Source of the DNA: Trichormus variabilis 0441
GTDB taxonomy: Bacteria; Cyanobacteriota; Cyanobacteriia; Cyanobacteriales; Nostocaceae
Reading direction: 5' to 3'
DNA: 64,000 nt
NCBI RefSeq assembly: GCF_009856605.1
Contig: NZ_CP047242.1
Span: forward strand, 1,672,001-1,736,000
The notes under the pieces were generated by a model. That model saw nothing but the letters and a program-made list of their open reading frames with translations, had not been told where the DNA came from and did not search any database. Within the stretch, counting starts at the first letter, position 1. Each line of letters starts with the position of its first letter. Made by a program: the position numbers and the translations under genes. Positions 8,419 to 16,908 of this stretch are shown here, in pieces.

Positions 8419-8992
8419 AATAAATGTGTTAATTTGAACAGCACTAAATCAATTAGATATTTATCATCCAATTGGAGTGCTGTACGAATTATATAAGCGT
8501 TAGCCTACTCTACGATTTCTCCACAGGAGTAGCCGCAAGCTAAACTTAAGCTATTTTGCTTTCCTGCGGAACGCCACTCACACCTGTAGGGTATTACTAA
8601 GGATGAATTGTCCAGATGTTGAGCGTTGAGTATCTTAATTCTTAATTAAAGTTTATGACTGTTCCACAACTTATAAACTATGGAAATATCTGTGTTTTTT
8701 GCGATCGTTCATGATTAACGCAACCAAAGCAAAAAATCTAGACAAGATGAGTGTTAGCGGCTCTAGCAAGGGAAAGCAACAGATAAATAAAAGCTATGAT
8801 GAGGCTGTAAGATTGACAAAGGAGTATGGTGTTTGCATAAGTTCAGATAAGTATTAATATCTGTTGGTATCTACCAGCTAAAATCATGATCCCACGATGG
8901 ATAACTCGAATTCAAGAAATATGAGCGGTCTTCATTCTTGCCGCTACCAGTGCTGTTGAAACAATTGCCAATCGCTGATCGGTGCGAACACT
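8419..8992. other. Spacer between ndhM and the PP2C gene
   Basis: A palindromic repeat-type segment at about 8502-8585 (CTACTC ... GAGTAG stem, then GCAAGCTAAACTTAAGCT) is of the small-repeat kind common in Nostoc. A 48-codon ORF at 8711-8857 is listed separately. No RNA gene was recognised. Confidence 0.4.
8711..8857 (+). CDS. Possible 48-residue small protein
   Basis: An uninterrupted ATG frame encodes MINATKAKNLDKMSVSGSSK and then GKQQINKSYDEAVRLTKEYG before a short tail and TAA. It is polar, with a helix-forming DEAVRLTKEYG segment, and looks more protein-like than random AT-rich sequence. No clear ribosome-binding site is present. It lies 135 bp before the PP2C gene on the same strand. 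No family was recognised. Confidence 0.3.
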   Translation: MINATKAKNLDKMSVSGSSKGKQQINKSYDEAVRLTKEYGVCISSDKY

Positions 8993-11269
8993 ATGGAAAA
9001 TGATGCGGCAACGCTCTACTGTCCAAACGAACTTTGTCAGGCTGCGAACCCCCTGACACACAAGTTTTGCCAGCGATGCTCCACACCCTTACCCAAGCGT
9101 TATTTGTGGGTGGTGGGAGATAGTCTGAGTATTGGCAGTACAGGAGAAATATTAGCCGATCGCTATTTAATTATCAATCAGTCTGTTGTTTTAGATACTA
9201 AACCCGGTTTACTACCCCAAGCGCCCGATTTAGAAAATACCCATCCCATCAGACCTTATCTGCGGCTCATCCCCTATCGGTTAAATATCCCCCAAGTGTA
9301 TGGGGTGCTGCCGGCAACCGATGGGTGCGTCCAAAGTCAAGTTTTATTGTTAGAAAAATCTCCTTTGTTCGCAGACAATTTAGCTCAACAGGTGCATTTG
9401 TGTAGCGAATTTACCGATGCTTGGCGCTACGCTACATCAATGCGCCAACTACATTGGCTGTGGCAAATTGCCAATCTTTGGCAACCTTTCAAGAGTGAAG
9501 GCGTTGTATCTAGCCTACTCAACCCGTACCTGTTGCGGGTGGAAGGACCATTAGTGAGGTTGTTGGAGCTGCATTCTGACCCCACAACAGCCCTAGAATT
9601 GCCACAATTGGGTGAATTTTGGCAACAACTACACCAGGAAGCCAAACCAGCCATAGCAGAATTTGTTCAGCAAATTAGTTATTTGCTCATTCAAGGCGAA
9701 ATCAAATCCTCAGAGGTACTAGTTGCTGTTTTAGACAGAGGATTGGCAGAACTCAGCAAATCACAAACGCCTACTATTCAAATCGCTACCAAAACTGACA
9801 CTGGCCCCAGCCGTCAACGGAACGAAGATGCTTGTTATCCTCCCAGTGGCACATTACTGAGCAAACCACCCCAACCAACGGCCTTAGCTATTGTTTGTGA
9901 TGGCATTGGTGGACATGAGGGCGGCAATGTTGCCTCTAATTTAGCAATTGAAACTGTCCACAAGCAGGTACAACAACTGATAAATGTACCACCAGACCAT
10001 ATCGAACCATCGCTGTTGATAGCTGATTTAGAACGGGCAGCAGCCGTTGCCAACGACAAAATTAGTCAGCGCAACGACAGCGAAAATCGCCAAGGACGAA
10101 AACGTATGGGTACAACCTTGGTGATGGCTTTACCTATTGCCCACGAAATGTATATTACCCACGTCGGCGACAGTCGCGCCTATTGGATTACCCGTCACGG
10201 TTGTTATCAAGTTACCCTTGATGACGATGTGGCATCACGGGAAGTGAGATTAGGCTACGCAGTGTATCGTGAAGCAGTACAACAAGGCGGTTCAGGCTCC
10301 CTCGTGCAAGCTTTAGGTATGAGTCCTAGTAGTTCACTACATCCCACAGCCCAAAGATTTATCCTCGATGAAGATGGGGTATTTCTGTTAACTTCCGATG
10401 GGTTAAGTGATTTCGACCGTGTGGAAGACTATTGGGAAACGGAAATCTTACCAATTCTCACGGGTGAAGAAAATAATATAGTTAACGTGGTTGAGCGATT
10501 GGTAGACATTGCTAACACGAAGAATGGACATGATAATGTGACGATCGCTCTAGTTAACTGTCAAGTCAAATACACCGAACCACAGATAACTCTAAAGGCA
10601 GTTGTTCCCGACAGCACTCATATCAAAACTGTCAATTTGACATCAAAAGCGCTACAGCCAACCTTACTAGAGGCTAAACCAGAACAAAAAACTCAAGTGG
10701 TTCCCAGCAACTTACCTAATAGAATCAGCAAACTGCCCCTAAATCTCATCGTGCCGTTAATTTTGGTGGCAACAGCTGGTGTCTTGGGATATTGGGTAAT
10801 GTTACTGCGATCGCAATATGCCATTCCCACAGTCACCCCAACGAGGACTTTACCATCAGCCACCCAGAGTCCCAAAGTACAGCAGCGATCGCTAAATAAT
10901 CTCGCACCTGGATGGATAATTAAAACTAACAGTGAAATCACTTTCAATCAACAACAAGTACCCCCAGAAAGTTTTTTAGAAGTGATTGATAAAAAATTCA
11001 ATCCTCAACCTGCTCCAGGGATTTATGAAGTATACCTACGTCTTTGTAACCCCCAGCCAGCTAGCGCTAATAATTTAGCTACAGAACCTCCGCCACCTTC
11101 AGACCAGCCAATCAAAACGGAATTAGCTCAACTGAAACGATTTGCTGTGACAGTTTTACAACCCAGTCAAGATAGCCCTTGTAATAGTGTTTCTCTACCA
11201 GCAGACATCCCACCCTCAGCAGCCAATACTCCTAACAATCCAGGTGCAGCTGAATCAAATAATCGATAA
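8993..11269 (+). CDS. Zinc-ribbon PP2C-type Ser/Thr phosphatase with membrane anchor
   Basis: The 758-residue protein begins with a zinc ribbon (Cys10, Cys15, Cys26, Cys29). A region of about 220 residues without a clear family follows and may be a degenerate kinase-like or regulatory domain. The PP2C core lies at about 262-522, with RNED (277-279), Asp303 in VCDGIGGHEGG, GTT at 373-375, Asp393 in VGDSRAY, SDG at 468-470 and GHDN at 512-515. These are the metal-binding residues of the family. A membrane segment at about 583-605 is followed by a proline-rich, probably extracytoplasmic tail. The CHAT-FHA gene lies 370 bp downstream on the same strand. It would remove phosphate from Ser/Thr, the marks that FHA domains read. 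Confidence 0.9.
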   Translation: MENDAATLYCPNELCQAANPLTHKFCQRCSTPLPKRYLWVVGDSLSIGSTGEILADRYLIINQSVVLDTKPGLLPQAPDLENTHPIRPYLRLIPYRLNIPQVYGVLPATDGCVQSQVLLLEKSPLFADNLAQQVHLCSEFTDAWRYATSMRQLHWLWQIANLWQPFKSEGVVSSLLNPYLLRVEGPLVRLLELHSDPTTALELPQLGEFWQQLHQEAKPAIAEFVQQISYLLIQGEIKSSEVLVAVLDRGLAELSKSQTPTIQIATKTDTGPSRQRNEDACYPPSGTLLSKPPQPTALAIVCDGIGGHEGGNVASNLAIETVHKQVQQLINVPPDHIEPSLLIADLERAAAVANDKISQRNDSENRQGRKRMGTTLVMALPIAHEMYITHVGDSRAYWITRHGCYQVTLDDDVASREVRLGYAVYREAVQQGGSGSLVQALGMSPSSSLHPTAQRFILDEDGVFLLTSDGLSDFDRVEDYWETEILPILTGEENNIVNVVERLVDIANTKNGHDNVTIALVNCQVKYTEPQITLKAVVPDSTHIKTVNLTSKALQPTLLEAKPEQKTQVVPSNLPNRISKLPLNLIVPLILVATAGVLGYWVMLLRSQYAIPTVTPTRTLPSATQSPKVQQRSLNNLAPGWIIKTNSEITFNQQQVPPESFLEVIDKKFNPQPAPGIYEVYLRLCNPQPASANNLATEPPPPSDQPIKTELAQLKRFAVTVLQPSQDSPCNSVSLPADIPPSAANTPNNPGAAESNNR

Positions 11270-11641
11270 ACTGATAAAAACCTGAAATAATACAAATAAT
11301 AACAAGACGCAATTTACAAGCCAAAAGTTTTTCTTATGGAAAATCACACTTGGCTATTATCGTAAATTCAAGGGTTTAACGCCCCTCTCTGACAAAGTTC
11401 TGTGACGCTCTCTACGAGACGCTAAAAGCGAACGCGGACTCGCTACCGCTACGCTAACGCCGGCAGCCGGCGCACCCTACGGGATCTTGCTACAGACTTG
11501 GCGCTAAGTCTACAAGTAGTTTCAGTCTGGGCAAAATTCCCCTACTGAATACCCATAGCGGCGCGTAGGCAAAATATCTCGACTGCGACAGCCTCAGTAA
11601 CCATAATTTTGAATTGTTCTTACCTCGTAGTGTGCTAATCC
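11270..11641. repeat. Spacer with a clustered palindromic repeat
   Basis: Between about 11396 and 11490 lies a GC-rich mosaic of short palindromes (CTCTACGAGACGC, GCTACGCTAACGCC, GGCAGCCGGC, CACCCTACGGGA), typical of Nostoc-type small dispersed repeats. Similar units recur at about 19950-20010 and 24830-24970. A promoter for the CHAT-FHA gene may also lie here, but none could be assigned. Confidence 0.6.
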
Positions 11642-13219
11642 ATGCCCTCCCTGAATCTGGCGATCGCCCGTCTCATCAACACTGGCAAAGATAGTTTCGC
11701 CATTTGGGTGGTCAAGGCTCCCTATCCCAGTGGCTATGTTTTGCGTGACTGTGCTTGGCCTGCCGAACTCAGTCAAATTTGGCAAGAATGGCAGCAAATG
11801 TTTGCCGGTCATAGTGGTATTCACATTTCTTCAGATACGAAACCCCCATTAACAAACTCAGTTCCGGGAAATATAGTCTCCCTCCCCTCCGGGCAAACCA
11901 CTGGTTATAGTAGTCGCCTCATGCAATACCTGGGGATGAATTTATGGCGTTGGATATTCGAGGGGCCAATTCTGGGGAGTCTGGAACGTAGTCGCGGTAT
12001 CGCTATGGGTCAACATACACGTTTGCGCTTTCGTCTGGAAATTCGTGACCCAGATTTAATCGCCCTACCCTGGGAAATTATGCAACGGGAACCAGGACAG
12101 CCTGCGGTGTCCCTCTCCCCAGATGTATTATTTAGCCGTACAACCAGTGAAGTTGAAGCTTTACCATATTTACGTATCGATCAAGCTTTAAAGGTGCTGC
12201 TGGTTCTCGGACATGATCAAAACCTGCAACTGCAAACAGAAGCCGCTATCCTAGAAAAAACCCTGTTAAATGGCGGTCAAGTGGCTGGTTATGGTCAGGG
12301 TTATGCACCATGTACAGTCAAAACTCTCATCCAGCCTACACCCCAAGAGTTAATTCAAGAGTTAGAAACAAAAGCATATAATGTATTTTTCTACGCTGGT
12401 CATGGTCTACCAGGGCCGGATGGCGGATTGTTGTTCTTGCGCCCAGGAATGAGCCTGAACGGCATAGAACTAGCCCAAGTATTAACCCGCAGCGCTTTGA
12501 AGTTGGCCGTATTTAACGCTTGTTGGGGAGCGCAACCAGCCGCTATTAATCATCAGGCTATTCCTGCTAGTAGTTTGGCAGAAGTTTTAATTCGTCATGG
12601 TGTGCCGGCAGTTTTGGCGATGCGGGATGAAATCGCTGACCATGAAAGCCACAGTTTTATTCAAGCCTTTGCCGAAGCATTGCGATCGCGCAAGCCCATC
12701 GATGAAGCAGTGGCGGAAGCCAGGCAAGAGCTGTTAACACTATATAAGTACAATCAACCCGCTTGGACTTTACCCGTTCTCTACTTACATCCAGATTTTG
12801 ATGGTGAACTCATCAAAAGTTTTGATGAAAGTGTAACGGAAATGCCCGATACTGCTATTCCTAACTCTAATTCTTCCATGCCGATCGCCTCTTTGCGATC
12901 GCTCTCCCCCGGAGGTCGTAGCTGGTTTTTAAGAACTGGTGTCACACGCATCGGTCGGACGAAAGATAATGATATCGTCATCCCGGAACTTTCTGTTTCT
13001 AAGCGACACGCCGAAATTTTATGCCGGAATAATTTTACCGGTAATCCAGCCCGCACCTATTATCTCCAAGATTTTTCCACTTATGGTACGACTTGGTTTT
13101 TAGGCTCTAATGGTTGGCAACAAATTCTGCGGGAGGAAGTTCCTTTAAAATCAGGTATGCAGTTAAAGTTTGGTAGTTCAAGAGGTGAAATCTGGGAATT
13201 TATTATTGAAGATTCTTGA
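11642..13219 (+). CDS. CHAT-domain caspase-like protease fused to an FHA domain
   Basis: The protein has 525 residues. A CHAT peptidase region at about 120-385 contains LPWEIMQRE near its start. Its predicted catalytic pair is His254 in FFYAGHG and Cys294 in FNACWGAQ, separated by 40 residues as in clan CD proteases. A serine/asparagine-rich linker at 395-425 leads to a C-terminal FHA domain at about 430-522, with the phosphothreonine-binding residues RIGR (436-439) and SVSKRH (451-456). No signal peptide or membrane segment is seen. FHA domains bind phosphothreonine, so localisation or activation by phosphorylation is plausible. CHAT proteases act in bacterial defence and cell-death systems as well as other roles; the substrate here is unknown. 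The upstream gene encodes a PP2C phosphatase. Confidence 0.9.
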   Translation: MPSLNLAIARLINTGKDSFAIWVVKAPYPSGYVLRDCAWPAELSQIWQEWQQMFAGHSGIHISSDTKPPLTNSVPGNIVSLPSGQTTGYSSRLMQYLGMNLWRWIFEGPILGSLERSRGIAMGQHTRLRFRLEIRDPDLIALPWEIMQREPGQPAVSLSPDVLFSRTTSEVEALPYLRIDQALKVLLVLGHDQNLQLQTEAAILEKTLLNGGQVAGYGQGYAPCTVKTLIQPTPQELIQELETKAYNVFFYAGHGLPGPDGGLLFLRPGMSLNGIELAQVLTRSALKLAVFNACWGAQPAAINHQAIPASSLAEVLIRHGVPAVLAMRDEIADHESHSFIQAFAEALRSRKPIDEAVAEARQELLTLYKYNQPAWTLPVLYLHPDFDGELIKSFDESVTEMPDTAIPNSNSSMPIASLRSLSPGGRSWFLRTGVTRIGRTKDNDIVIPELSVSKRHAEILCRNNFTGNPARTYYLQDFSTYGTTWFLGSNGWQQILREEVPLKSGMQLKFGSSRGEIWEFIIEDS

Positions 13220-13555
13220 ATAAATCATGGCGGGGGAAAAGCAGAATTCTTAAAATAACCTTTTTTCCTCTCCTGCCTCCCCTGCTTATCTGAACCTGGG
13301 GGATTTACCTGGAAAAATTTTTATCAGGTAAGGGAGATTTTGTCATGAGTTAGTAGCCAAAGTTTGAGAAAAACAGTCCACAATGAGACTAGGCATGAAA
13401 CCGGATAAAAAACAAATGACGACTAACAACTGAGATACCCAATGCAGTAAACGGTCAATTTGAAGATTATAAAAAAACGTTTTTTTTTGCGGAAATCTAA
13501 ATCTGACTGCTGTAGCTGTCAATGTCAACTAAATCAATTTATCAGGAGGCAATCA
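13220..13555. other. Spacer between the CHAT-FHA gene and the acidic protein gene
   Basis: A notable A7-CG-T9 palindrome at about 13469-13489 sits 65 bp before the next start. It could form a weak hairpin with a T-run. No gene was recognised in the spacer. Confidence 0.4.
13544..13549 (+). promoter_or_regulatory. Strong Shine-Dalgarno deciding the start at 13556
   Basis: AGGAGG is the perfect anti-16S complement and lies 6 nt before ATG 13556, so the TTG 96 bp upstream is not the start. Confidence 0.8.
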
Positions 13556-14200
13556 ATGACTCATAAAACTAACGGTTCAGATGCTTGCCATTCTGTAGTA
13601 TCTCAAATGGAATTAGATTTATTAGCAGCTTTATTAGAACCAGAGGATGCAGCCTATCCTTGGAATCCCTCTGACGATGAGTCAGAAATATACTTTGAAG
13701 AGCTAGAACGGCAATTTGCTCAAGATGTATCAGATGAAGAATTCACCACCAGAGCGCAGGTTTTTTACGATAAACTTGATCACCTATGGTCAGGGGTAAC
13801 ACCTTCTTCATACTACAATGATAATACATCGTCGTTAGTTGTAGATCATCTTCAAGAAAATTTACACACAGCTTTTGCGACTGGTATCCCACAAAATTGG
13901 CTAAATGCGATCGCCACCAAAGCAGCAGAAATTTTCGCTTCTCAACAATCTCTAGGTGAGCAACTCGTAGAGTGTGTACAAAGTGTATTACCCACATGGG
14001 AAGCAGATGACTTGTTGATTTTCGCCCGTCCCTATGCTTACGCTATGCGGAGCAGCGAAGGGCAAAACTTAACATCTATAGTTGATAACGTTAATCATCA
14101 AGAGTGGTCTGCTCTATCAGAAGTTGAGCAAGCAAAGTTAAGTGTAGCGATCGCTTACTATGCTATTAGACAACTCAATGATTCTCAGGCAGAATCTTAA
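13556..14200 (+). CDS. Acidic 214-residue protein of unknown function
   Basis: The start is ATG 13556, chosen because AGGAGG (13544-13549) lies just upstream; a longer frame from TTG 13460 lacks support. The protein is strongly acidic, rich in Asp/Glu in residues 20-65 (LLEPEDAAYPWNPSDDESEI), then helical (LNAIATKAAEIFASQQSLGE). No signal, membrane segment or catalytic motif is evident. Around residues 160-172 the sequence (ARPYAYAMRSSEGQN) is encoded by a stretch matching the dispersed Nostoc repeat, suggesting repeat invasion of the gene. It sits between the CHAT-FHA gene and the convergent FHA-PrsW gene. Confidence 0.75.
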   Translation: MTHKTNGSDACHSVVSQMELDLLAALLEPEDAAYPWNPSDDESEIYFEELERQFAQDVSDEEFTTRAQVFYDKLDHLWSGVTPSSYYNDNTSSLVVDHLQENLHTAFATGIPQNWLNAIATKAAEIFASQQSLGEQLVECVQSVLPTWEADDLLIFARPYAYAMRSSEGQNLTSIVDNVNHQEWSALSEVEQAKLSVAIAYYAIRQLNDSQAES

Positions 14201-14459
14201 CTTCTACAGCTTTTTTATATACTTTGACCTTGATATTTTTACCGTGAACAGTGATTTTGCTCACAGGTGGCACTTTTGTCGGATTTTTTAGTTTTTGAGT
14301 GTTAGATTTTTAGGCACAAAGAAACACCATACTGTAACCATAAGCTGATGCAAAAATTAGCGCAATCTACCTTAAGACAGAGAAACGAACTTCGGCAAAG
14401 ATTTAGGTGTGAGCGCCCAGTAGAACGCTCAGTTGAGTTATCAAGCCGTACTCAGGACT

Positions 14460-15794
14460 CTATTTAGGATCAAGAAAACGAGTGGCAAAATTTTGCGATC
14501 GCGTTGGTGATAAAGCTCTGGCTTTCAGAATCGCTGCCATCAAGAAAGCATAAGACAAAACCCCAACAACAACTAAGAGCAAATTATTACTGTGTCCGGC
14601 TGTATTCCATAAAGCGTGAAGTGCGGCGGCACTGAGGTAACCAACTGCGAGAATCTGTTTAGCATGACGGGGTTTAAGAGCAGCTAAACCGATGAAATAT
14701 CCCAAATAACCACTATAAGCCATGTGGCCTGCTGGCAAGCCTAAGATGCGAGCAATCAAGACTTGTAAACCCACTTCTGTACCTGCTTGTAAGGACGCAG
14801 CCGGTACATATTGTCCCAGAGTTTCCAATAAGGTAAAGCCTACAGCCGAAGCAGTTCCCAAGAGAATACCATCCAAAGGTTCCCAAACACCGACACGTTC
14901 TCGCCAAGCGGGTGGTAGTCCCAAAGCAATTAGATATACTCCCAATATGGGCAAAGCTTTGAGTAATTCTTCCATTAAGCCAGCCCCAAAAAAGTACCCC
15001 ACAAATAATTCTGTGAGGCTGCTGACAGGCTGATCTATGGGTGGTACGCTACCAGGAAGGACTTCCCGAAAAATGAAAATAAATAAATTTAATAAGGGAC
15101 TAAGCAAAATCAGGGTTGTACTCAAAGCCGCACCAACTAACACCCACCAAGGTTTAGGCTTGCCGCAAAGTTGGTAAATAAAATAGTAAGCAGCCAAAGC
15201 TATATAAGTTGCGACGATCACTTGATTGGCTTGTGGCCTACCCACCGTTGCAAACATCAACACCACAAATACTACTGTCAGTATTCCGGGGACAAGATAA
15301 GCTTTGCGTGTTAAATCCTTACCAGTAGAAATAATCGGAAACAGCTGGGTGAAGCTCACCGAATCTGGTTTAGGGGGGTGCTTGGCTGAGGGTAGGGGTG
15401 CAACTTGGTTGGTGATGATTGTCGGTTGGGGAGCGACTGCATACTCAAACAGGAATTGTGGCCCATCAGCACCCAAAGAAATGCGATCGCCTGCGTGTAA
15501 CTCCTGACATCCGTACAAGCGTTGACCATTTAAATAAGTACCGTTGGCACTATTCAAATCACAAAGTACCCAGCTAAATTTGCTATCTACAGATGAAGCA
15601 ACGGGACGAACCACAGCATGACGACGGGATACCATCCGATACATCATGGCATCTAAAACAACTTGGCAGCTGGGGTCACGTCCAATTACCACTTCTTTAC
15701 TGGTAAGCGAGTAGCGAGATTCTGACCCAAATGCTGCTCCGTTACCAGACACTAGCCGCAGAAAAGCATTATGTCTTGCGTTTTTGCCTGTCAT
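14460..15794 (-). CDS. FHA domain fused to a PrsW-family intramembrane metalloprotease
   Basis: The protein has 444 residues. An N-terminal cytoplasmic FHA domain at about 12-117 shows IGRDPSC (37-43), SRRHA (56-60) and NGTYLNG (84-90). After a proline-rich linker come about eight membrane segments from residue 167 on. PrsW signature residues are Glu275-Glu276 and Lys279 (MEELLKALP), Glu324 (TLLETLG), His357 (AGHMAYSG) and His393 (ALHALWN), expected to bind zinc in the membrane. PrsW proteases cut membrane proteins; the Bacillus example cleaves an anti-sigma factor. The FHA fusion would tie cleavage to threonine phosphorylation. The gene converges on the acidic-protein gene. Confidence 0.92.
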   Translation of the reverse strand: MTGKNARHNAFLRLVSGNGAAFGSESRYSLTSKEVVIGRDPSCQVVLDAMMYRMVSRRHAVVRPVASSVDSKFSWVLCDLNSANGTYLNGQRLYGCQELHAGDRISLGADGPQFLFEYAVAPQPTIITNQVAPLPSAKHPPKPDSVSFTQLFPIISTGKDLTRKAYLVPGILTVVFVVLMFATVGRPQANQVIVATYIALAAYYFIYQLCGKPKPWWVLVGAALSTTLILLSPLLNLFIFIFREVLPGSVPPIDQPVSSLTELFVGYFFGAGLMEELLKALPILGVYLIALGLPPAWRERVGVWEPLDGILLGTASAVGFTLLETLGQYVPAASLQAGTEVGLQVLIARILGLPAGHMAYSGYLGYFIGLAALKPRHAKQILAVGYLSAAALHALWNTAGHSNNLLLVVVGVLSYAFLMAAILKARALSPTRSQNFATRFLDPK

Positions 15795-16285
15795 CGAGTA
15801 GGTCTTTCCAAACTAATTCATAAAAAATGCCTGGGCTTCGGCGTTAACCTCAGCCACACTAACAGCAGCATTGCTAAATACACTATAGCTCTACTCTCTG
15901 TGAATAAATTTAAAATTCACTCATGCAAAATTTAAAATTCTTTCTCCTCATTGTGACAAGTATTCTCACCGCAAAAAGTATTTTTTGTATCTTATTTATT
16001 AGATATATGAGTTCTGGAAATCCGGTAATTACTTAAAAGTACAGCTATTGAACATATATTTAGTAATATTTACCACTTTTTTATATATAGGAATAAAATT
16101 ACCACTTGGCATATTAATTAGGACTTATACACAAAGATTTTCTGTTGAGATTGGGTGTAAGCGGTGAAAGCTTGCGCCGTAATCCTTGGTTCAATAGGTA
16201 TGGTTAGGGTTTTTAACTCCTGAAGTTCCTACATCCCACATCCCTTGATGTTTATTTTTTAAATTGTTATGACTTATTTTCTGTT

Positions 16286-16450
16286 ATGGGATGAGTATTT
16301 GATTTCTGAAATATATGTATGGTAGCTACTGCGCCCTTAAGGATTTCCCTGCTGGAAGCAAGTGGCGTTAGGTAATGCCCACCCTAAAGATACTTAGATA
16401 TTTATACGCAAGCGCAGGCTACGCCAACAATAATCAAATCGGCTTCCTAT
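16286..16450 (+). mobile_element. MITE-like repeat, copy 1
   Basis: The left end reads ATGGGATGAGTATTTGATTT and the right end AATAATCAAATCGGCTTCCT, forming terminal inverted repeats. The core GATACTTAGATATTT is identical to that of the copy at 54.8 kb. About 27 bp of unrelated palindromic repeat (CGCAAGCGCAGGCTACGCC) is nested near the right end. Confidence 0.6.
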
Positions 16451-16636
16451 GCTTACTGGATATTCATGAAAACTGAAAATCTTGTATTTTGTCTTTTAAG
16501 TGTATTTTTCAGATCGAATAAATTCTGTAAAAACACCGTAAAAATCAAGATTTTATGTCCTAAAAATTTGATAAATATACAGAAATTACAGACAATCAGG
16601 GAAAACGTTCACCTGTTAAATAGCTGAATTTATTGA

Positions 16637-16664
16637 TGACAAATACACTTAAGATAGCTATAAT
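16637..16664 (+). promoter_or_regulatory. Sigma-70-type promoter for the small transcript
   Basis: A perfect TATAAT -10 box at 16659-16664 has TGACAA 16 nt upstream (16637-16642). The start of transcription would be near 16671. Confidence 0.45.
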
Positions 16665-16698
16665 GTATCTTCAAAAGATATAACAGATAGTTGAATAT

Positions 16699-16764
16699 AT
16701 GAATTTACATCTTGCGAATTTTTGGCAAAAATTAGAGTTTAGTATTTTACTTAAACAACCGTAG
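16699..16764 (+). CDS. Possible 21-residue peptide in the small transcript
   Basis: The ATG frame encodes MNLHLANFWQKLEFSILLKQ plus a final proline, then TAG, the last base of which ends the left stem arm of the terminator. It is mildly amphipathic or hydrophobic. There is no good ribosome-binding site, so translation is uncertain. Confidence 0.25.
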   Translation: MNLHLANFWQKLEFSILLKQP

Positions 16765-16788
16765 TTCTCCCGCTACGGTTATTTTTTT
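16757..16788 (+). terminator. Strong intrinsic terminator
   Basis: AACCGTAG (16757-16764) pairs perfectly with CTACGGTT (16773-16780) around an 8-nt loop, followed by ATTTTTTTG. Confidence 0.8.
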
Positions 16789-16908
16789 GCTAAAAGACAA
16801 AAAGAAATCACGATTGTATCTTGAATTTAACAATTTCCCGTGATTTTACCGCGCCAAAAAATAAGTTTTATGAATACAAAGAAAATATAGTTATTCAATT
16901 TATATCTG

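Larger units (their letters stand above)
16671..16788 (+). ncRNA. Putative ~118-nt small RNA or small-peptide mRNA
   Basis: The span from the predicted start near 16671 to the T-run of the terminator is a self-contained transcription unit with no annotated gene. It contains a 21-codon ORF (16699-16764) whose stop codon lies inside the terminator stem, so it may act as an RNA or encode a peptide. I recognise no Rfam family by eye. Confidence 0.45.
15795..16908. other. 1.1-kb spacer with a MITE-like copy and a putative small transcript
   Basis: It holds the MITE-like copy at 16286-16450 and the promoter-ORF-terminator unit at 16637-16788, both listed separately. The rest (15795-16285) is AT-rich with no gene recognised. 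Confidence 0.5.

Noticed and set aside
11396..11490. Structured RNA gene
   Set aside because: The many short palindromes match dispersed repeats seen elsewhere in the window rather than a single RNA fold.
13460..13555. N-terminal extension of the acidic protein
   Set aside because: It needs a TTG start and crosses an A/T-run, whereas AGGAGG directly precedes ATG 13556.
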